Positions 17,129 to 26,121 of a stretch of DNA of 63,637 nt are shown here, piece by piece. Below the pieces are notes generated by a model. That model had not been told where the DNA came from. It saw only the letters and a list, made by a program, of their open reading frames with translations, and made no database searches. Both the position numbers and the translations under genes were made by a program. Position 1 is the first letter of the stretch, and the number at the start of each line of letters is the position of its first letter. Source of the DNA: CAYQMF01 sp964418595 (GTDB lineage: Bacteria > Planctomycetota > UBA1135 > UBA2386); the NCBI GenBank assembly GCA_964418595.1, contig CAYQMF010000024.1, positions 1 through 63,637 on the forward strand. The letters are read 5' to 3'.

Positions 17129-17134
17129 TACGCT
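17129..17134 (+). promoter_or_regulatory. Candidate -10 box of the nifS-mutS unit
   Basis: TACGCT ends 7 nt before GTG 17142. The 64-nt gap after the regulator gene has no other clear signal. Confidence 0.4.
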
Positions 17135-17141
17135 CCGCGCC

Positions 17142-18323
17142 GTGCAGCCAGCGCCCATCTACTTCGACCACGCCGCCACCACGCCGCCCGCTCCCGAGGT
17201 GATCGCTGCGGTCACCGCCGCTGCGACGACCGCGTTCGGGAATCCGTCGTCCACCCACGGTTTCGGCACCGCGCCTCGGCGCCTCCTCGACGACGCGCGC
17301 GAGTTCCTGCGCGGCACCCTGCTCGCCGCCCGGGTCGTGCTCACGTCGGGCGGCACGGAGGCGGACTGGCTGGGCGTCGTCGGGGCGGTGTGGCGCCGCC
17401 CGCCGGGCCGCGTCCTGATCGGCGCCGCCGACCACCCCGCGATCCACGCGCTGGAGCCGATCCTGCGCCGTCTGAACCATCGCCTCACCCGCGTGCCAGT
17501 CACCAGCGACGGCGACATGGACCCCGAAGCGCTGTTCGAATTGATGGGTGCCGACGTGCGCGCCGTGGCGATCCTGCACGGGCACAACGAACTCGGCACG
17601 CTGGCCCGCGTGGCGGAACTCGTGGAGCTGGTCCGTCGCACGGCGGCGTCCGCGCACGTGCACGTCGACCTCGTGCAGGCGTACGGCAAGGTGCCGTTCG
17701 ACCTCGACGCCGTCGACGCCGACTCCGCGGCGATCTCCGCCCACAAGCTGCACGGCCCGCGCGGGATCGGCATGCTGGCGCTGTCGAGCAAGGCCGAGAT
17801 CACACCCCTGATCGAGGGCGGCGGTCAGGAGGAAGGCCTGCGCGGCGGCACCGAGAACGTGCCCGGCGCAGTCGGGCTCGCCAAGGCGGCGGAGCTGGCG
17901 TTCGGCCAGTTGCACGAGAATGCGCAGCACACGATCGCGCTGGCCGACGCGATGTTCGCGGCGCTGCGCGACGCCAACGACGGACGCGCCGAGCGTCTCG
18001 GTCACCCGGAGCGACGCGTCCCCCACGTGCTCTCGGTGCGCCTGCCGGGGATCGTGGGCAGCACGCTCCAGGAGCGCATGAACGCGCGCGGCGTCGCCTT
18101 CTCGATCGGCGCCGCTTGTCACGGCAACGAGCAGCGGAATCCAGTGCACGAAGCGATCGGACTGCAGCGTCAGGAGAGCCGCGAGGTGATCCGACTGTCG
18201 TTCAGCCGCGACAACACCCAGGACGAAGTGCAGCGCGCCGCTCAGCTGTTCCGCGAAGAGTTGGCAGCGCTGCAGGCGCAGGCACCGCGCCGCGCCCCGG
18301 CTTCGGGGGATCGCGGACGGTGA
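17142..18323 (+). CDS. nifS: Cysteine desulfurase (NifS/IscS family)
   Basis: 393 residues. YFDHAATTPP at the N terminus, SGGTEADWLG (69-78), the PLP-binding Lys202 in ISAHKLHGPRG and the catalytic Cys326 in SIGAACHGNE all fit group I cysteine desulfurases. These move sulfur from cysteine to Fe-S scaffolds or tRNA-thiolation enzymes. GTG at 17142 gives the usual distance (9 residues) to the FDHAATTP motif. Its stop overlaps the mutS GTG by 4 nt. No iscU or other Fe-S assembly gene is adjacent, so the sulfur acceptor is unknown. Confidence 0.9.
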   Translation: MQPAPIYFDHAATTPPAPEVIAAVTAAATTAFGNPSSTHGFGTAPRRLLDDAREFLRGTLLAARVVLTSGGTEADWLGVVGAVWRRPPGRVLIGAADHPAIHALEPILRRLNHRLTRVPVTSDGDMDPEALFELMGADVRAVAILHGHNELGTLARVAELVELVRRTAASAHVHVDLVQAYGKVPFDLDAVDADSAAISAHKLHGPRGIGMLALSSKAEITPLIEGGGQEEGLRGGTENVPGAVGLAKAAELAFGQLHENAQHTIALADAMFAALRDANDGRAERLGHPERRVPHVLSVRLPGIVGSTLQERMNARGVAFSIGAACHGNEQRNPVHEAIGLQRQESREVIRLSFSRDNTQDEVQRAAQLFREELAALQAQAPRRAPASGDRGR

Positions 18324-20947
18324 CCGGGCCGGCGACGACACCGGCCATGGCGCAGTTCATGGCGGCGAAGCGGCAGCACCCCGACGCGCTGCTCTTCTTC
18401 CGCATGGGCGACTTCTACGAGCTGTTCCACGACGACGCCAAGGTCGCGAGCCGTGCGCTCGGCATCACGCTGACCAGCCGCAGCAAGGGCGAGGATGCGA
18501 TCCCCATGGCGGGGGTGCCGGTGCGATCGGTGGACACCTATCTCAAGCGGCTGGTCCAGGCCGGGTTCAAGGTCGCCATCTGCGAGCAGATGCAGGACCC
18601 GCGCGAGGTGAAGGGACTCGTCGATCGCCAGGTGGTGCGCGTCGTGACGCCGGGCACGCTCACCGAAGACTCGTTGCTCGACGGTCGGCGCTCGAACTTC
18701 CTCGCCGCGGTGATCGGCAGCGGCGGCGCCCGGGGGCGCGTGGGAATCGCGTGGGTCGAGTTGTCGACCGGCGCGTTCCGCGTCACGGAGTGCCCGCCCG
18801 ACAGGTTCGAAGACGAACTCGAGCGCATCGAACCGGCGGAAGTGCTCGCGCCGGAGGGCGCCGACGAGCTGCGCGCGACGATCGACACGCCGCGCGCCCG
18901 ATCCACGCTGCGCCCTGCCTTCGAATTCGAAGCGGAGGCGGCCACGCGCACTCTGCGCGAGTTCTTCGGCACCGGCTCGCTCGGCGGCTTCGGCCTCGAC
19001 GAACTGACGGTTGCCACACGCGCTGGCGGGGCTCTCATCCGCTATCTGCAGGAGACGCAGCTCGCCGCGCTTCCGCACATCCGGCGCATCGAGGTGTTCC
19101 GGCGCGGCTGTGTGATGCAACTCGACCGCGCCACCCGAGCGAGCCTCGAACTCGTCGAGACGATGCGCGGCGGCAGCAGCGGCGAGCGCGGCACGGCCCT
19201 GCTCACCATCCTCGACGAGACCTGCACGCCGATGGGCGCACGCCTGTTGCGCGACTGGCTCCTGGCTCCGCTCACCGACCTCGCCTCGATCCGCGCCCGC
19301 CAGGACGCCGTCGCCGCACTCGTCGACGCAACCGGCGCGCTCGATGGCATCCGCACGGAGCTGGGCGGGATCCTCGACCTCGAACGCCTCACCACGCGCG
19401 CGAGCTGCGGGCGCGCCAATGCGCGCGACCTCGCCGCGCTCGGGGCGAGCCTGCGCCGCCTCCCGCCGATCGTCACCGCCACCGCCGGAATCGCGGCCTC
19501 GCCGACCCTCACCGCGCTGCAAGGCGGCATCGACGTGCTCGCCGACCTGGTCGCCGACATCGCCGCCACGCTCACCGACGAGCCCCCGCTCGCCGTGCGC
19601 GATGGCGGCATGATCCGCCGTGGTCACAGCCGGGATCTCGACGAGCTCCTGGAGCTGGCCCACGACAGCAAGCAGTGGATGGCGCGCTTCCAGGCGCGTG
19701 AGATCGAGCGCACCGGCGTGCAGAACCTCAAGGTCGGGTTCAACCGCGTGTTCGGCTACTACATCGAGATCACGCACGCGGGCGCGCGCGGCGGCGAGAT
19801 CCCCGCCGACTACGTGCGCAAGCAGACGACGAAGAACTCCGAGCGCTACGTCACCGACGAGCTGAAGACCTTCGAGACGAAGGTCCTGCGCGCGGAGGAG
19901 CAGGCCAAGGCGCTGGAGTACGATCTCTTCGTCGCACTGCGCGAACGGATCGCGGCGGCCACCAGCCGCCTGCAGGACACTGCGGCGCGCGTGGCCGAAC
20001 TCGACGCGTACGCGAGCCTCGCGCACGTCGCGCGCCTGCGCGGCTTCAAGCGCCCCGTCGTCGACGACAGCCGCAGCCTCACGATCCGCGACGGCCGCCA
20101 CCCCGTGATCGAGGCCACGCACGCCGCCGGCACGTTCGTGCCCAACGACACCGACCTCGATCCCCCGCGACGGAGCCTTGCGTTGATCACCGGCCCCAAC
20201 ATGGCCGGCAAGTCGACCTACATCCGGCAGAACGCGCTGATCGTGCTGCTCGCGCAGGTTGGTTCGTTCGTGCCCGCCACGGAGGCGCGCATCGGGCTCG
20301 TCGACCGCATCTTCACGCGCGTCGGCTCCGCCGACGACATCAGCCGCGGCGCGTCGACCTTCATGGTCGAGATGGTGGAGACGGCGAACATCCTCAACCA
20401 CGCAACCGCACGGAGTCTCGTGATCCTCGACGAGGTCGGCCGCGGCACGAGCACCTTCGATGGGCTGTCGCTGGCGTGGGCCATCGCCGAAGACCTGCAC
20501 GACCGCGTCGGCTGTCGCGCACTCTTCGCCACCCACTACCATCAGCTCACCGATCTCGCCGGCCCCGGCCGCGGGGTCGTCAACCAGCGCGTCGTGGTGC
20601 GCGAGTGGGGCGACGAGATCGTGTTCTTGCATCGCATCGAGGACGGTGGCACCGACCGCAGCTACGGCCTGCACGTCGCACGCCTCGCCGGCATCCCGCG
20701 CACGGTGATCGAACGCGCCCGCGCCGTCCTGCAGAAGATCGAGGCCGAGGAGGGTCAGGTCGCCGTGGCCCTGCAGCCGGCGACCACGAAGAAGAGCGAG
20801 CGACAGCTCGCTCTCTTCGAATCGCCCAAGGAGAGGGTGATGAAGGAACTGGCCAGGATCGACGTGAACGCGCTCACGCCGATGCAGGCGCTGACCAGGC
20901 TCGCGGAACTGGTCGAGGCCACGCGGCGGGAAGAGAGCCGCTCGTAG
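18320..20947 (+). CDS. mutS: DNA mismatch repair protein MutS
   Basis: 875 residues, the expected size. The N terminus carries MGDFYELF with the mismatch-wedging F-x-E region, followed by the connector, lever and clamp domains. The ATPase has the Walker A GPNMAGKSTYIRQ (about 622-634), the DDISRGASTFMVEM signature, the Walker B LVILDEVGRGTSTFDG and FATHYHQLTDL. GTG at 18320 overlaps the nifS stop (GTGA), so translation is coupled. It recognises base mismatches and recruits MutL, which is not in the window. The gene ends 3 nt from the converging chrA. Confidence 0.97.
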   Translation: MTGPATTPAMAQFMAAKRQHPDALLFFRMGDFYELFHDDAKVASRALGITLTSRSKGEDAIPMAGVPVRSVDTYLKRLVQAGFKVAICEQMQDPREVKGLVDRQVVRVVTPGTLTEDSLLDGRRSNFLAAVIGSGGARGRVGIAWVELSTGAFRVTECPPDRFEDELERIEPAEVLAPEGADELRATIDTPRARSTLRPAFEFEAEAATRTLREFFGTGSLGGFGLDELTVATRAGGALIRYLQETQLAALPHIRRIEVFRRGCVMQLDRATRASLELVETMRGGSSGERGTALLTILDETCTPMGARLLRDWLLAPLTDLASIRARQDAVAALVDATGALDGIRTELGGILDLERLTTRASCGRANARDLAALGASLRRLPPIVTATAGIAASPTLTALQGGIDVLADLVADIAATLTDEPPLAVRDGGMIRRGHSRDLDELLELAHDSKQWMARFQAREIERTGVQNLKVGFNRVFGYYIEITHAGARGGEIPADYVRKQTTKNSERYVTDELKTFETKVLRAEEQAKALEYDLFVALRERIAAATSRLQDTAARVAELDAYASLAHVARLRGFKRPVVDDSRSLTIRDGRHPVIEATHAAGTFVPNDTDLDPPRRSLALITGPNMAGKSTYIRQNALIVLLAQVGSFVPATEARIGLVDRIFTRVGSADDISRGASTFMVEMVETANILNHATARSLVILDEVGRGTSTFDGLSLAWAIAEDLHDRVGCRALFATHYHQLTDLAGPGRGVVNQRVVVREWGDEIVFLHRIEDGGTDRSYGLHVARLAGIPRTVIERARAVLQKIEAEEGQVAVALQPATTKKSERQLALFESPKERVMKELARIDVNALTPMQALTRLAELVEATRREESRS

Positions 20948-20950
20948 CCT

Positions 20951-22285
20951 TCAGCCGAGTCCGAGCCCACGCAACGCCGCGCCGAGGGTCGCCGCGGCGA
21001 GAACGAGGACGAGGACGTTGCACCGCCAGCGCACGAGGAGCAGCACGCCGGCGCACAGCACGGCGAGCGCGAGACCATCGAGCGTCGACCACCGGGGCCA
21101 CGGCAGGAGCAACGGTCCCACCGCGACCTTCGCGACGTCCGCGAACAACACGCGCAGCCCGAGGAACACGGCAAGGTGGGCAACGACGCCGACCACCGCC
21201 GCGCTCACTGCGCCGAGCATCGAGTCGAGCCACGCCCGCCCCCGCAGGCGCTCGATGTAGGGCGCGCCGAGCAGGATCCAGAGGAAGCAAGGAACGAAGG
21301 TGACCCAGAGCGTGAGCGCAGCGGCGAAGCTCGCCGCGCCCAGCGCCGACCAACCGGGCGGCGGTGCGCCGTGGCCCGCGAGGAAGCCCACGAACTCGAC
21401 CACCAGGATCAGAGGGCCCGGCGTGGACTCGGCGAGACCGAGGCTCACGGTCATGTCGTGCGCGCTGAGCCAGGCGTAGCGTTCGACCGCGACCTGGGCG
21501 AGGAAGGCCAGCACCGCATAGGCACCGCCGAAGGTCACGACCGCGGCCAGCGAAAAGAACAAGCCGACCTGGAGGAACCGCTCGCACCCTGGGGTGAGGG
21601 CCAGCGCGGCGAGCGGTGCTGCCCACAACGCCACGTGCGCGACCAGCACGCGCAGGGACCGGGCAGCCAACGGCGCCGCGATCTCGGGTCCTGCGCCGCC
21701 ATCCTCGGGGCCGTGCCGGCCGACCGCCAACGGGCGGCCCGTCCGCGCCGCCAACAGCCCCACCGCCGCGGCACCGAGCACGATCACAGGGAACGGCAAG
21801 TGGAGGCCGGCGATGGCGCCGAAGGCCCCCACGGCCAGCGCCCACTGCAGGCCATGCCGCAACGTCTTGCGCACGAGCCGCACCCCGGCCACAGCGACGA
21901 TGGCGACCACCGCCGGACCGAGCCCACGGAACGCTCCCTGCACCCACGCAAGGTCACCCGCGTTCACGTACACGATCGCGAGCAGCCAGATCAGGAGGGC
22001 TCCCGGCAGCACGAAAAACGTGCCCGCGATGACCCCGCCCCTGACGCCGTGCAGCAGCCAGCCGACGTAGGTCGCGAGCTGCATCGCCTCCGGGCCAGGC
22101 AGCAACATGCAGTAGTTGAGGGCATGGAAGAAGCGCGAGCCCGAGATCCACCGGCGACGCTCGACGAGCTCCTGGTGCAGGAGTGGGATCTGCGCCGCCG
22201 GCCCGCCGAAGTTCACGCAGCCCAGCCAGGCGAAGAACCGCGAGGCTTCCGCAAACGTCGGTTGCCCGCGCTCGCCGACGCTCAT
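20951..22285 (-). CDS. chrA: Chromate transporter-family protein ChrA
   Basis: 444 residues with about ten to twelve hydrophobic segments arranged as two homologous CHR halves. The first half has FAWLGCVNFGGPAAQIPLLH and LLPGPEAMQLATYVGWL; the second has VTFGGAYAVLAFLAQ and GLAESTPGPLILVVEFVGFL. The FGGP/PGPE motifs define the long-chain ChrA family, which exports chromate in characterised members; other anion substrates are possible. It is the last gene of a minus-strand series lptF-lptG-small protein-chrA with short gaps (7 nt from the 51-residue gene), so co-transcription is likely. Confidence 0.9.
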   Translation of the reverse strand: MSVGERGQPTFAEASRFFAWLGCVNFGGPAAQIPLLHQELVERRRWISGSRFFHALNYCMLLPGPEAMQLATYVGWLLHGVRGGVIAGTFFVLPGALLIWLLAIVYVNAGDLAWVQGAFRGLGPAVVAIVAVAGVRLVRKTLRHGLQWALAVGAFGAIAGLHLPFPVIVLGAAAVGLLAARTGRPLAVGRHGPEDGGAGPEIAAPLAARSLRVLVAHVALWAAPLAALALTPGCERFLQVGLFFSLAAVVTFGGAYAVLAFLAQVAVERYAWLSAHDMTVSLGLAESTPGPLILVVEFVGFLAGHGAPPPGWSALGAASFAAALTLWVTFVPCFLWILLGAPYIERLRGRAWLDSMLGAVSAAVVGVVAHLAVFLGLRVLFADVAKVAVGPLLLPWPRWSTLDGLALAVLCAGVLLLVRWRCNVLVLVLAAATLGAALRGLGLG

Positions 22286-22292
22286 CTTCGCC

Positions 22293-22448
22293 TCAACGCG
22301 GTGCCGAGCCGCGCTTCATGACCGGCAGCGACGGGTCGGGTCGCACGGCGAAGTACAGCACCGTGCCGACCGTCGCGATGAACCCGGCCATGATCAGGAC
22401 CAGGAGCCAGCCCGGGAGCCTGTTCTGCGGTGGACGAGCGTCGGACAT
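22293..22448 (-). CDS. Small single-pass membrane protein
   Basis: 51 residues with one transmembrane helix (about 13-36, GWLLVLIMAGFIATVGTVLYF) and short polar ends. ATG at 22448 was chosen because upstream codons would overlap the lptG coding end. It lies between lptG (17-nt gap) and chrA (7-nt gap). I do not recognise a family; it could be an accessory subunit or a stray small membrane protein of this lineage. Confidence 0.6.
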   Translation of the reverse strand: MSDARPPQNRLPGWLLVLIMAGFIATVGTVLYFAVRPDPSLPVMKRGSAPR

Positions 22449-22465
22449 GGCCTGGGTCGCGAGGA

Positions 22466-23563
22466 TCAGGTGCGGACCGAACTGTAGAAGACCGCGCCGA
22501 ACGCGCCAAAGACGATCACCGGGCCCCAGGCCGCCAGCGCCGGGTCGACGAATTGCCGCAGCCCGAGGCTCCGACTGGCGAGGTCGCACACGAGGTACGC
22601 GGCACACACGAGGATCGCGAACACGACGCGCTCGGCGCGACTCCCTCGCTCGAAGTACACCGCCAACGGCAGGGTGAGCAGGATCAGGATGATGTTCGCC
22701 AGCGGCATCGTCAGGTGCACGTGGAAGTGCAGCCGCAGGTCATGCCGGCCCGGACGCAGCTCGCGAAGTGCGAGCAGCTCGGTGTACGACAGCAGCTGCA
22801 CCTGCTCCGGATGCGAGCCGCGGCTCAGGTGCCACACGGTGTCAGGCGTGATCCCGGGCAGGTCGAGCGCAGGCCAGGGCACGATGCGATCGGCGTGGCG
22901 GCGCACGCCGTCCGTGAGGATCCATCGCCCGACTCCATCGGCCTCCCAGTCGGCGAACCGGGCCCGGAAGATCGATGGCCCCTCGCCCGCCGCGCCTCGG
23001 TCGTACACCGTCACCTCCTCCATCTGCCGCAGGCGATGGCGATACTTCTCGCAGAACAGCACCTGCTGGCCGCTGCCGGCGTGCACGAGCACACCCTTCG
23101 CGGCGTCGTCGACGTGCCCCTGCTCGAGCATGTCCTTCAGCACCAGGAAGCGCTCCGAGGTCAACGGCGCCAGCCACTCCCACACCGCCCCCATCGTCAA
23201 CGCCGAGACCACGGCGACCAGGACCACGGGACGGAGCACGCGAAACATGCTGCGCCCGGAGAACACCATGGGCACCACCTCGTTGGCGCTGGTGAGCTTC
23301 GAGACCGCGAACATGCTCGCGATCACCGTCACGTAGGGCGCGAAGGAGAGGAACATGCCGGGCAGCCAGCAGAGGTAGAACTCGCCCAGGAGCACGACGA
23401 GCCGCGGCAGCGACAGCGCGAGCGACTCGTTGGCGACGCGGAGGTACTGGCCGGCGTTGGCCAGCAGGTCGAACAGCACGACGATCAGCACGAACGTGAG
23501 CGCCGTGGCCACGTAGGCCTCGATCACCGCGCGCCCCAGGTACCGATCCATGCGGCCGAACAT
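22466..23563 (-). CDS. lptG: LPS export ABC transporter permease LptG
   Basis: 365 residues with the LptF/LptG (YjgP/YjgQ) pattern: MDRYLGRAVIEAYVATALTFVLIVVL at the N terminus, an SKLTSANEVVPMVFSG coupling-helix block, a periplasmic beta-rich domain (about 150-270) and C-terminal helices beginning HVHLTMPLANIILILLTLPLAVYF. With LptB2 it extracts LPS from the inner membrane and passes it to LptC/LptA. ATG at 23563 follows the lptF stop by 4 nt. The two permeases are adjacent as in many diderms. Confidence 0.85.
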   Translation of the reverse strand: MFGRMDRYLGRAVIEAYVATALTFVLIVVLFDLLANAGQYLRVANESLALSLPRLVVLLGEFYLCWLPGMFLSFAPYVTVIASMFAVSKLTSANEVVPMVFSGRSMFRVLRPVVLVAVVSALTMGAVWEWLAPLTSERFLVLKDMLEQGHVDDAAKGVLVHAGSGQQVLFCEKYRHRLRQMEEVTVYDRGAAGEGPSIFRARFADWEADGVGRWILTDGVRRHADRIVPWPALDLPGITPDTVWHLSRGSHPEQVQLLSYTELLALRELRPGRHDLRLHFHVHLTMPLANIILILLTLPLAVYFERGSRAERVVFAILVCAAYLVCDLASRSLGLRQFVDPALAAWGPVIVFGAFGAVFYSSVRT

Positions 23564-23567
23564 GGGG

Positions 23568-24599
23568 TCAGGAGCGCAGCGTCTTGCGGCAGAACGGGAT
23601 GCCGCCGGCAACGAGGACGGCGGCCGGCAGGTATGCGGTCGGCGCCCAGTCGAGCACGCGCACCAGCTCCAGCGACACGAAGTCCGCGGCGTAGAAGCAT
23701 GCCACCGGCACGAGGCCGAGCGCCATCGCCGCCGCGCGTCCCCGGTCGCGCGACATCACGCCGATGCAGAAGCCCAGCGGAACGAGCAGGCACGGTAGCA
23801 ACGCGAAGCAGGCGCGTCGATGCACCGTGAAGCGCGCGCCGCCGGGATTGTCGTGCACACCGCGCACGACCTCCGCCAGGAGCTGGTCGCTGGTCAGGTC
23901 CTTGTCGCCCTCGTGGCGCATCGCATCCTCCGCCAGCTCGCGCGTGTCCATGGTGAAGCTCGGCGCCTCGATCGCGATCCCGGCGAGGGGACTGCGCGAC
24001 CCGCGCATGCGCAGGCTCACGAACTCGCGCTCCGCCTCGAACCACGTCTCGTCGGCCGCGTACACATCGCCCCGCCGGAAGATCACCACGTCGTGGAAGC
24101 GGTGGGCCGCGTCCTCGCGCGACCAGGTCATCACGCCGTAGTCCTTGAGGTTGATCTGATCCCCGGCGACACGTGTGGTGAGGATCACGCCACGGATGGC
24201 CTCCGCCACGACCCGGTACTTGTGGAAGTGGGCCCACGGGATGACGTAGTGCACGCACGCTGCGGCCACGAGCGCGGCCATGATCCCTACCAGGGCGGCC
24301 GCCGACATCGGCACCACCAGGTTGATCCCCGCCGCCTTGATGGCCGTGAGCTCACGTTCGGCGGACGCCCGCGCGAAGGTCGAGATCGTCCCGAACAGGA
24401 GCGCGATGGCAACCAGGTGCGGGAAGGCGTCGGCGGTGAGAAGGAGGGTGATGAGGACGGCATCGAGCAGTTCGCCGCCCTGCGCGCGATCGATCCCCCG
24501 ATACACCATCGACACCGCGACGACACCGAACAGCACCGTGAGCGTCAGGCATGCGCTGACGAGCACTTCCTTGAAGTAGTATCGGTGCAGTCTCCACAT
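23568..24599 (-). CDS. lptF: LPS export ABC transporter permease LptF
   Basis: 343 residues. MWRLHRYYFKEVLVSACLTLTVLFGVV is the N-terminal permease helix, followed by LVAIALLFGTISTFARASAERELTAIKAAGINL, the highly conserved LptF/G coupling region (E-L-T-A-I-K-A-A-G). A periplasmic domain and three C-terminal helices follow. It forms the LptB2FG exporter with the next gene. ATG at 24599 was preferred because it begins directly with the first helix; the longer frame upstream would overlap the divergent kinase. Divergent 55-nt gap to the LPS kinase gene. Confidence 0.87.
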   Translation of the reverse strand: MWRLHRYYFKEVLVSACLTLTVLFGVVAVSMVYRGIDRAQGGELLDAVLITLLLTADAFPHLVAIALLFGTISTFARASAERELTAIKAAGINLVVPMSAAALVGIMAALVAAACVHYVIPWAHFHKYRVVAEAIRGVILTTRVAGDQINLKDYGVMTWSREDAAHRFHDVVIFRRGDVYAADETWFEAEREFVSLRMRGSRSPLAGIAIEAPSFTMDTRELAEDAMRHEGDKDLTSDQLLAEVVRGVHDNPGGARFTVHRRACFALLPCLLVPLGFCIGVMSRDRGRAAAMALGLVPVACFYAADFVSLELVRVLDWAPTAYLPAAVLVAGGIPFCRKTLRS

Positions 24600-24654
24600 G
24601 CCGACGCCTGACGCTCGATCGCCCAGAGAAGACGCGGGCGCCGATCCGCCCATC

Positions 24655-26121
24655 ATGACGCTGCACCTTGGCGGTTGCACGGCAGCAGTCCTGCCGGCTT
24701 GCGCCGACGCGCTGCGCGCGCGGCTCGCTGCGGGAACGCCCGACCAGTGGCCGGGCTTCGCGATCGTCAAGGAGTCGACCGTCCGGACGGTGTACTCGGG
24801 CCTGCTCGCCCGAGACCTTCCGGTGCACGCCAAGCTCTACCGGCCGGTGCGCTGGACCGACCGCGCCCGCGACCTCCTGCAAGGCGCGCGCGCGCGCGTC
24901 GAGTTCGCGAACCTCCGGCGCGCCCGCGACCTCGACCTTCCCGCCGTCGAGCCGCTGGCGTTCGGGACTACCGACGCCGCGCCGCACCGCAGCTTCCTCG
25001 TGACCCGCAGCGTCCGGGATGCGGTACCCCTGCCGCGGCGCGCGCTGCCCGCAACCCAGGCCGCGAGCGCGGGCGCGCTGCTCCGCCGCATCCACGACGC
25101 GGGCATGCTGGCCACCGATCTGCACGCGGAGAACGTGCTCGTCGACGCGACCGGCGACCTGCATCTCGTCGACCTGACCAACGCCCGGTTCGGGCCGAGC
25201 CTCGACGACATCGCCCGCGCCCGCGCGCTGGCGTTCTTCCTCCTGGATCTCGACGGTGGCCCCCGACACCCCGCGGCTCGTCCGCTGCTCGACGCCTACG
25301 CCGCGTCGGACCAGTTGCGCGCAACGTCCGCGCGGATCTGGCGCCGCCTCTCGATCGCCGCCCTGCGCGCCGCGGGGAAGCGTGCGCTCCGCGCCTGTCG
25401 CGACACCACCGTACAGCGCTCGAAGGGCCTGTCGGTCTTCGCGCACCGCCCGGCCGGCGACCTCGTCACCGTCGCGATGCAGGCCGACCCGTCCCTCGTC
25501 GCAGCGGATGCGACCAAGCACGGTCGTCGCGGCGGGGTCTGGCTGCGCGACGCGATGGTCGCCAAACGCCGCACGCGGGCCCACGCCCGCGCGCTCTTCC
25601 GGGCGAGCTACTGGTTGCTGCGCGCGCGGATCCCCACCCCCATGCCGGTCGCCCTGATCCTGCGCGGTGAGACGGCGACCGTGTGGAGCGAGCGGATCGC
25701 GGGCGACGACCTGCGCGCGCGCCTGCGGCGGGGTGAACTGGACGCGAAGGCCCTGCGCCGCGCTGCCGCTGCCCTGGGCGACGCGGTCGGCAGGCTGCAC
25801 GCGCACGGACTACGCAACCGCGACCTGAAACTGGAGAACCTCCTGCTGCATCCACGCACGGGCGAGGTCATCATGGTCGACCTGGACGGCGTGCGTCGAA
25901 AGGCGCTGGACGACCGTCGCGGCAGCGCAGCGGACCTGGGACGTCTGCTGGCTGCCTTCCGCCAGGCGGGCTCCCCCGGCCGCCTGCGCACCATCGCCTG
26001 CTTCCTGCACAGCTACAACCGCGCCCGCACGTGCCTCGGACTGGAGAAACTCGACCCGTACACCCGCCGACGTATCGGGGCGCGGGCAGCAATCGCGCCT
26101 GGAAGCAGCGCCCCTTCCTGA
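24655..26121 (+). CDS. Tandem two-domain LPS-core kinase (KdkA/WaaP family)
   Basis: 488 residues made of two complete protein-kinase-like domains. Domain 1 (about 35-215) has Lys60 (VHAKLYRP), the catalytic loop TDLHAENVLVD (Asp155, Asn160) and the metal-binding Asp173 (LVDLTNAR). Domain 2 (about 295-450) has Lys304, RNRDLKLENLLLHP (Asp390, Asn395) and MVDLDGVR (Asp409). Both look catalytically intact. The family phosphorylates Kdo or core heptose of LPS with ATP on the cytosolic side. ATG at 24655 leaves a 55-nt divergent promoter region; an ATG at 24598 would overlap the lptF start. The next gene is an LpxL-type acyltransferase. Confidence 0.8.
   Translation: MTLHLGGCTAAVLPACADALRARLAAGTPDQWPGFAIVKESTVRTVYSGLLARDLPVHAKLYRPVRWTDRARDLLQGARARVEFANLRRARDLDLPAVEPLAFGTTDAAPHRSFLVTRSVRDAVPLPRRALPATQAASAGALLRRIHDAGMLATDLHAENVLVDATGDLHLVDLTNARFGPSLDDIARARALAFFLLDLDGGPRHPAARPLLDAYAASDQLRATSARIWRRLSIAALRAAGKRALRACRDTTVQRSKGLSVFAHRPAGDLVTVAMQADPSLVAADATKHGRRGGVWLRDAMVAKRRTRAHARALFRASYWLLRARIPTPMPVALILRGETATVWSERIAGDDLRARLRRGELDAKALRRAAAALGDAVGRLHAHGLRNRDLKLENLLLHPRTGEVIMVDLDGVRRKALDDRRGSAADLGRLLAAFRQAGSPGRLRTIACFLHSYNRARTCLGLEKLDPYTRRRIGARAAIAPGSSAPS

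Noticed and set aside
17126..18319. An N-terminal extension of MutS reaching back through nifS
   Set aside because: The extra ~400 codons are the shadow of nifS. GTG 18320 gives standard MutS length and a GTGA coupling with nifS.
20951..22285. A two-gene short-chain ChrA
   Set aside because: The frame is continuous over 444 residues with both CHR halves, so it is the long-chain form.
24598..24655. ATG at 24598 as the start of the LPS double kinase
   Set aside because: It would overlap the lptF start codon. The extra 19 residues are low-complexity, whereas 24655 leaves room for promoters.
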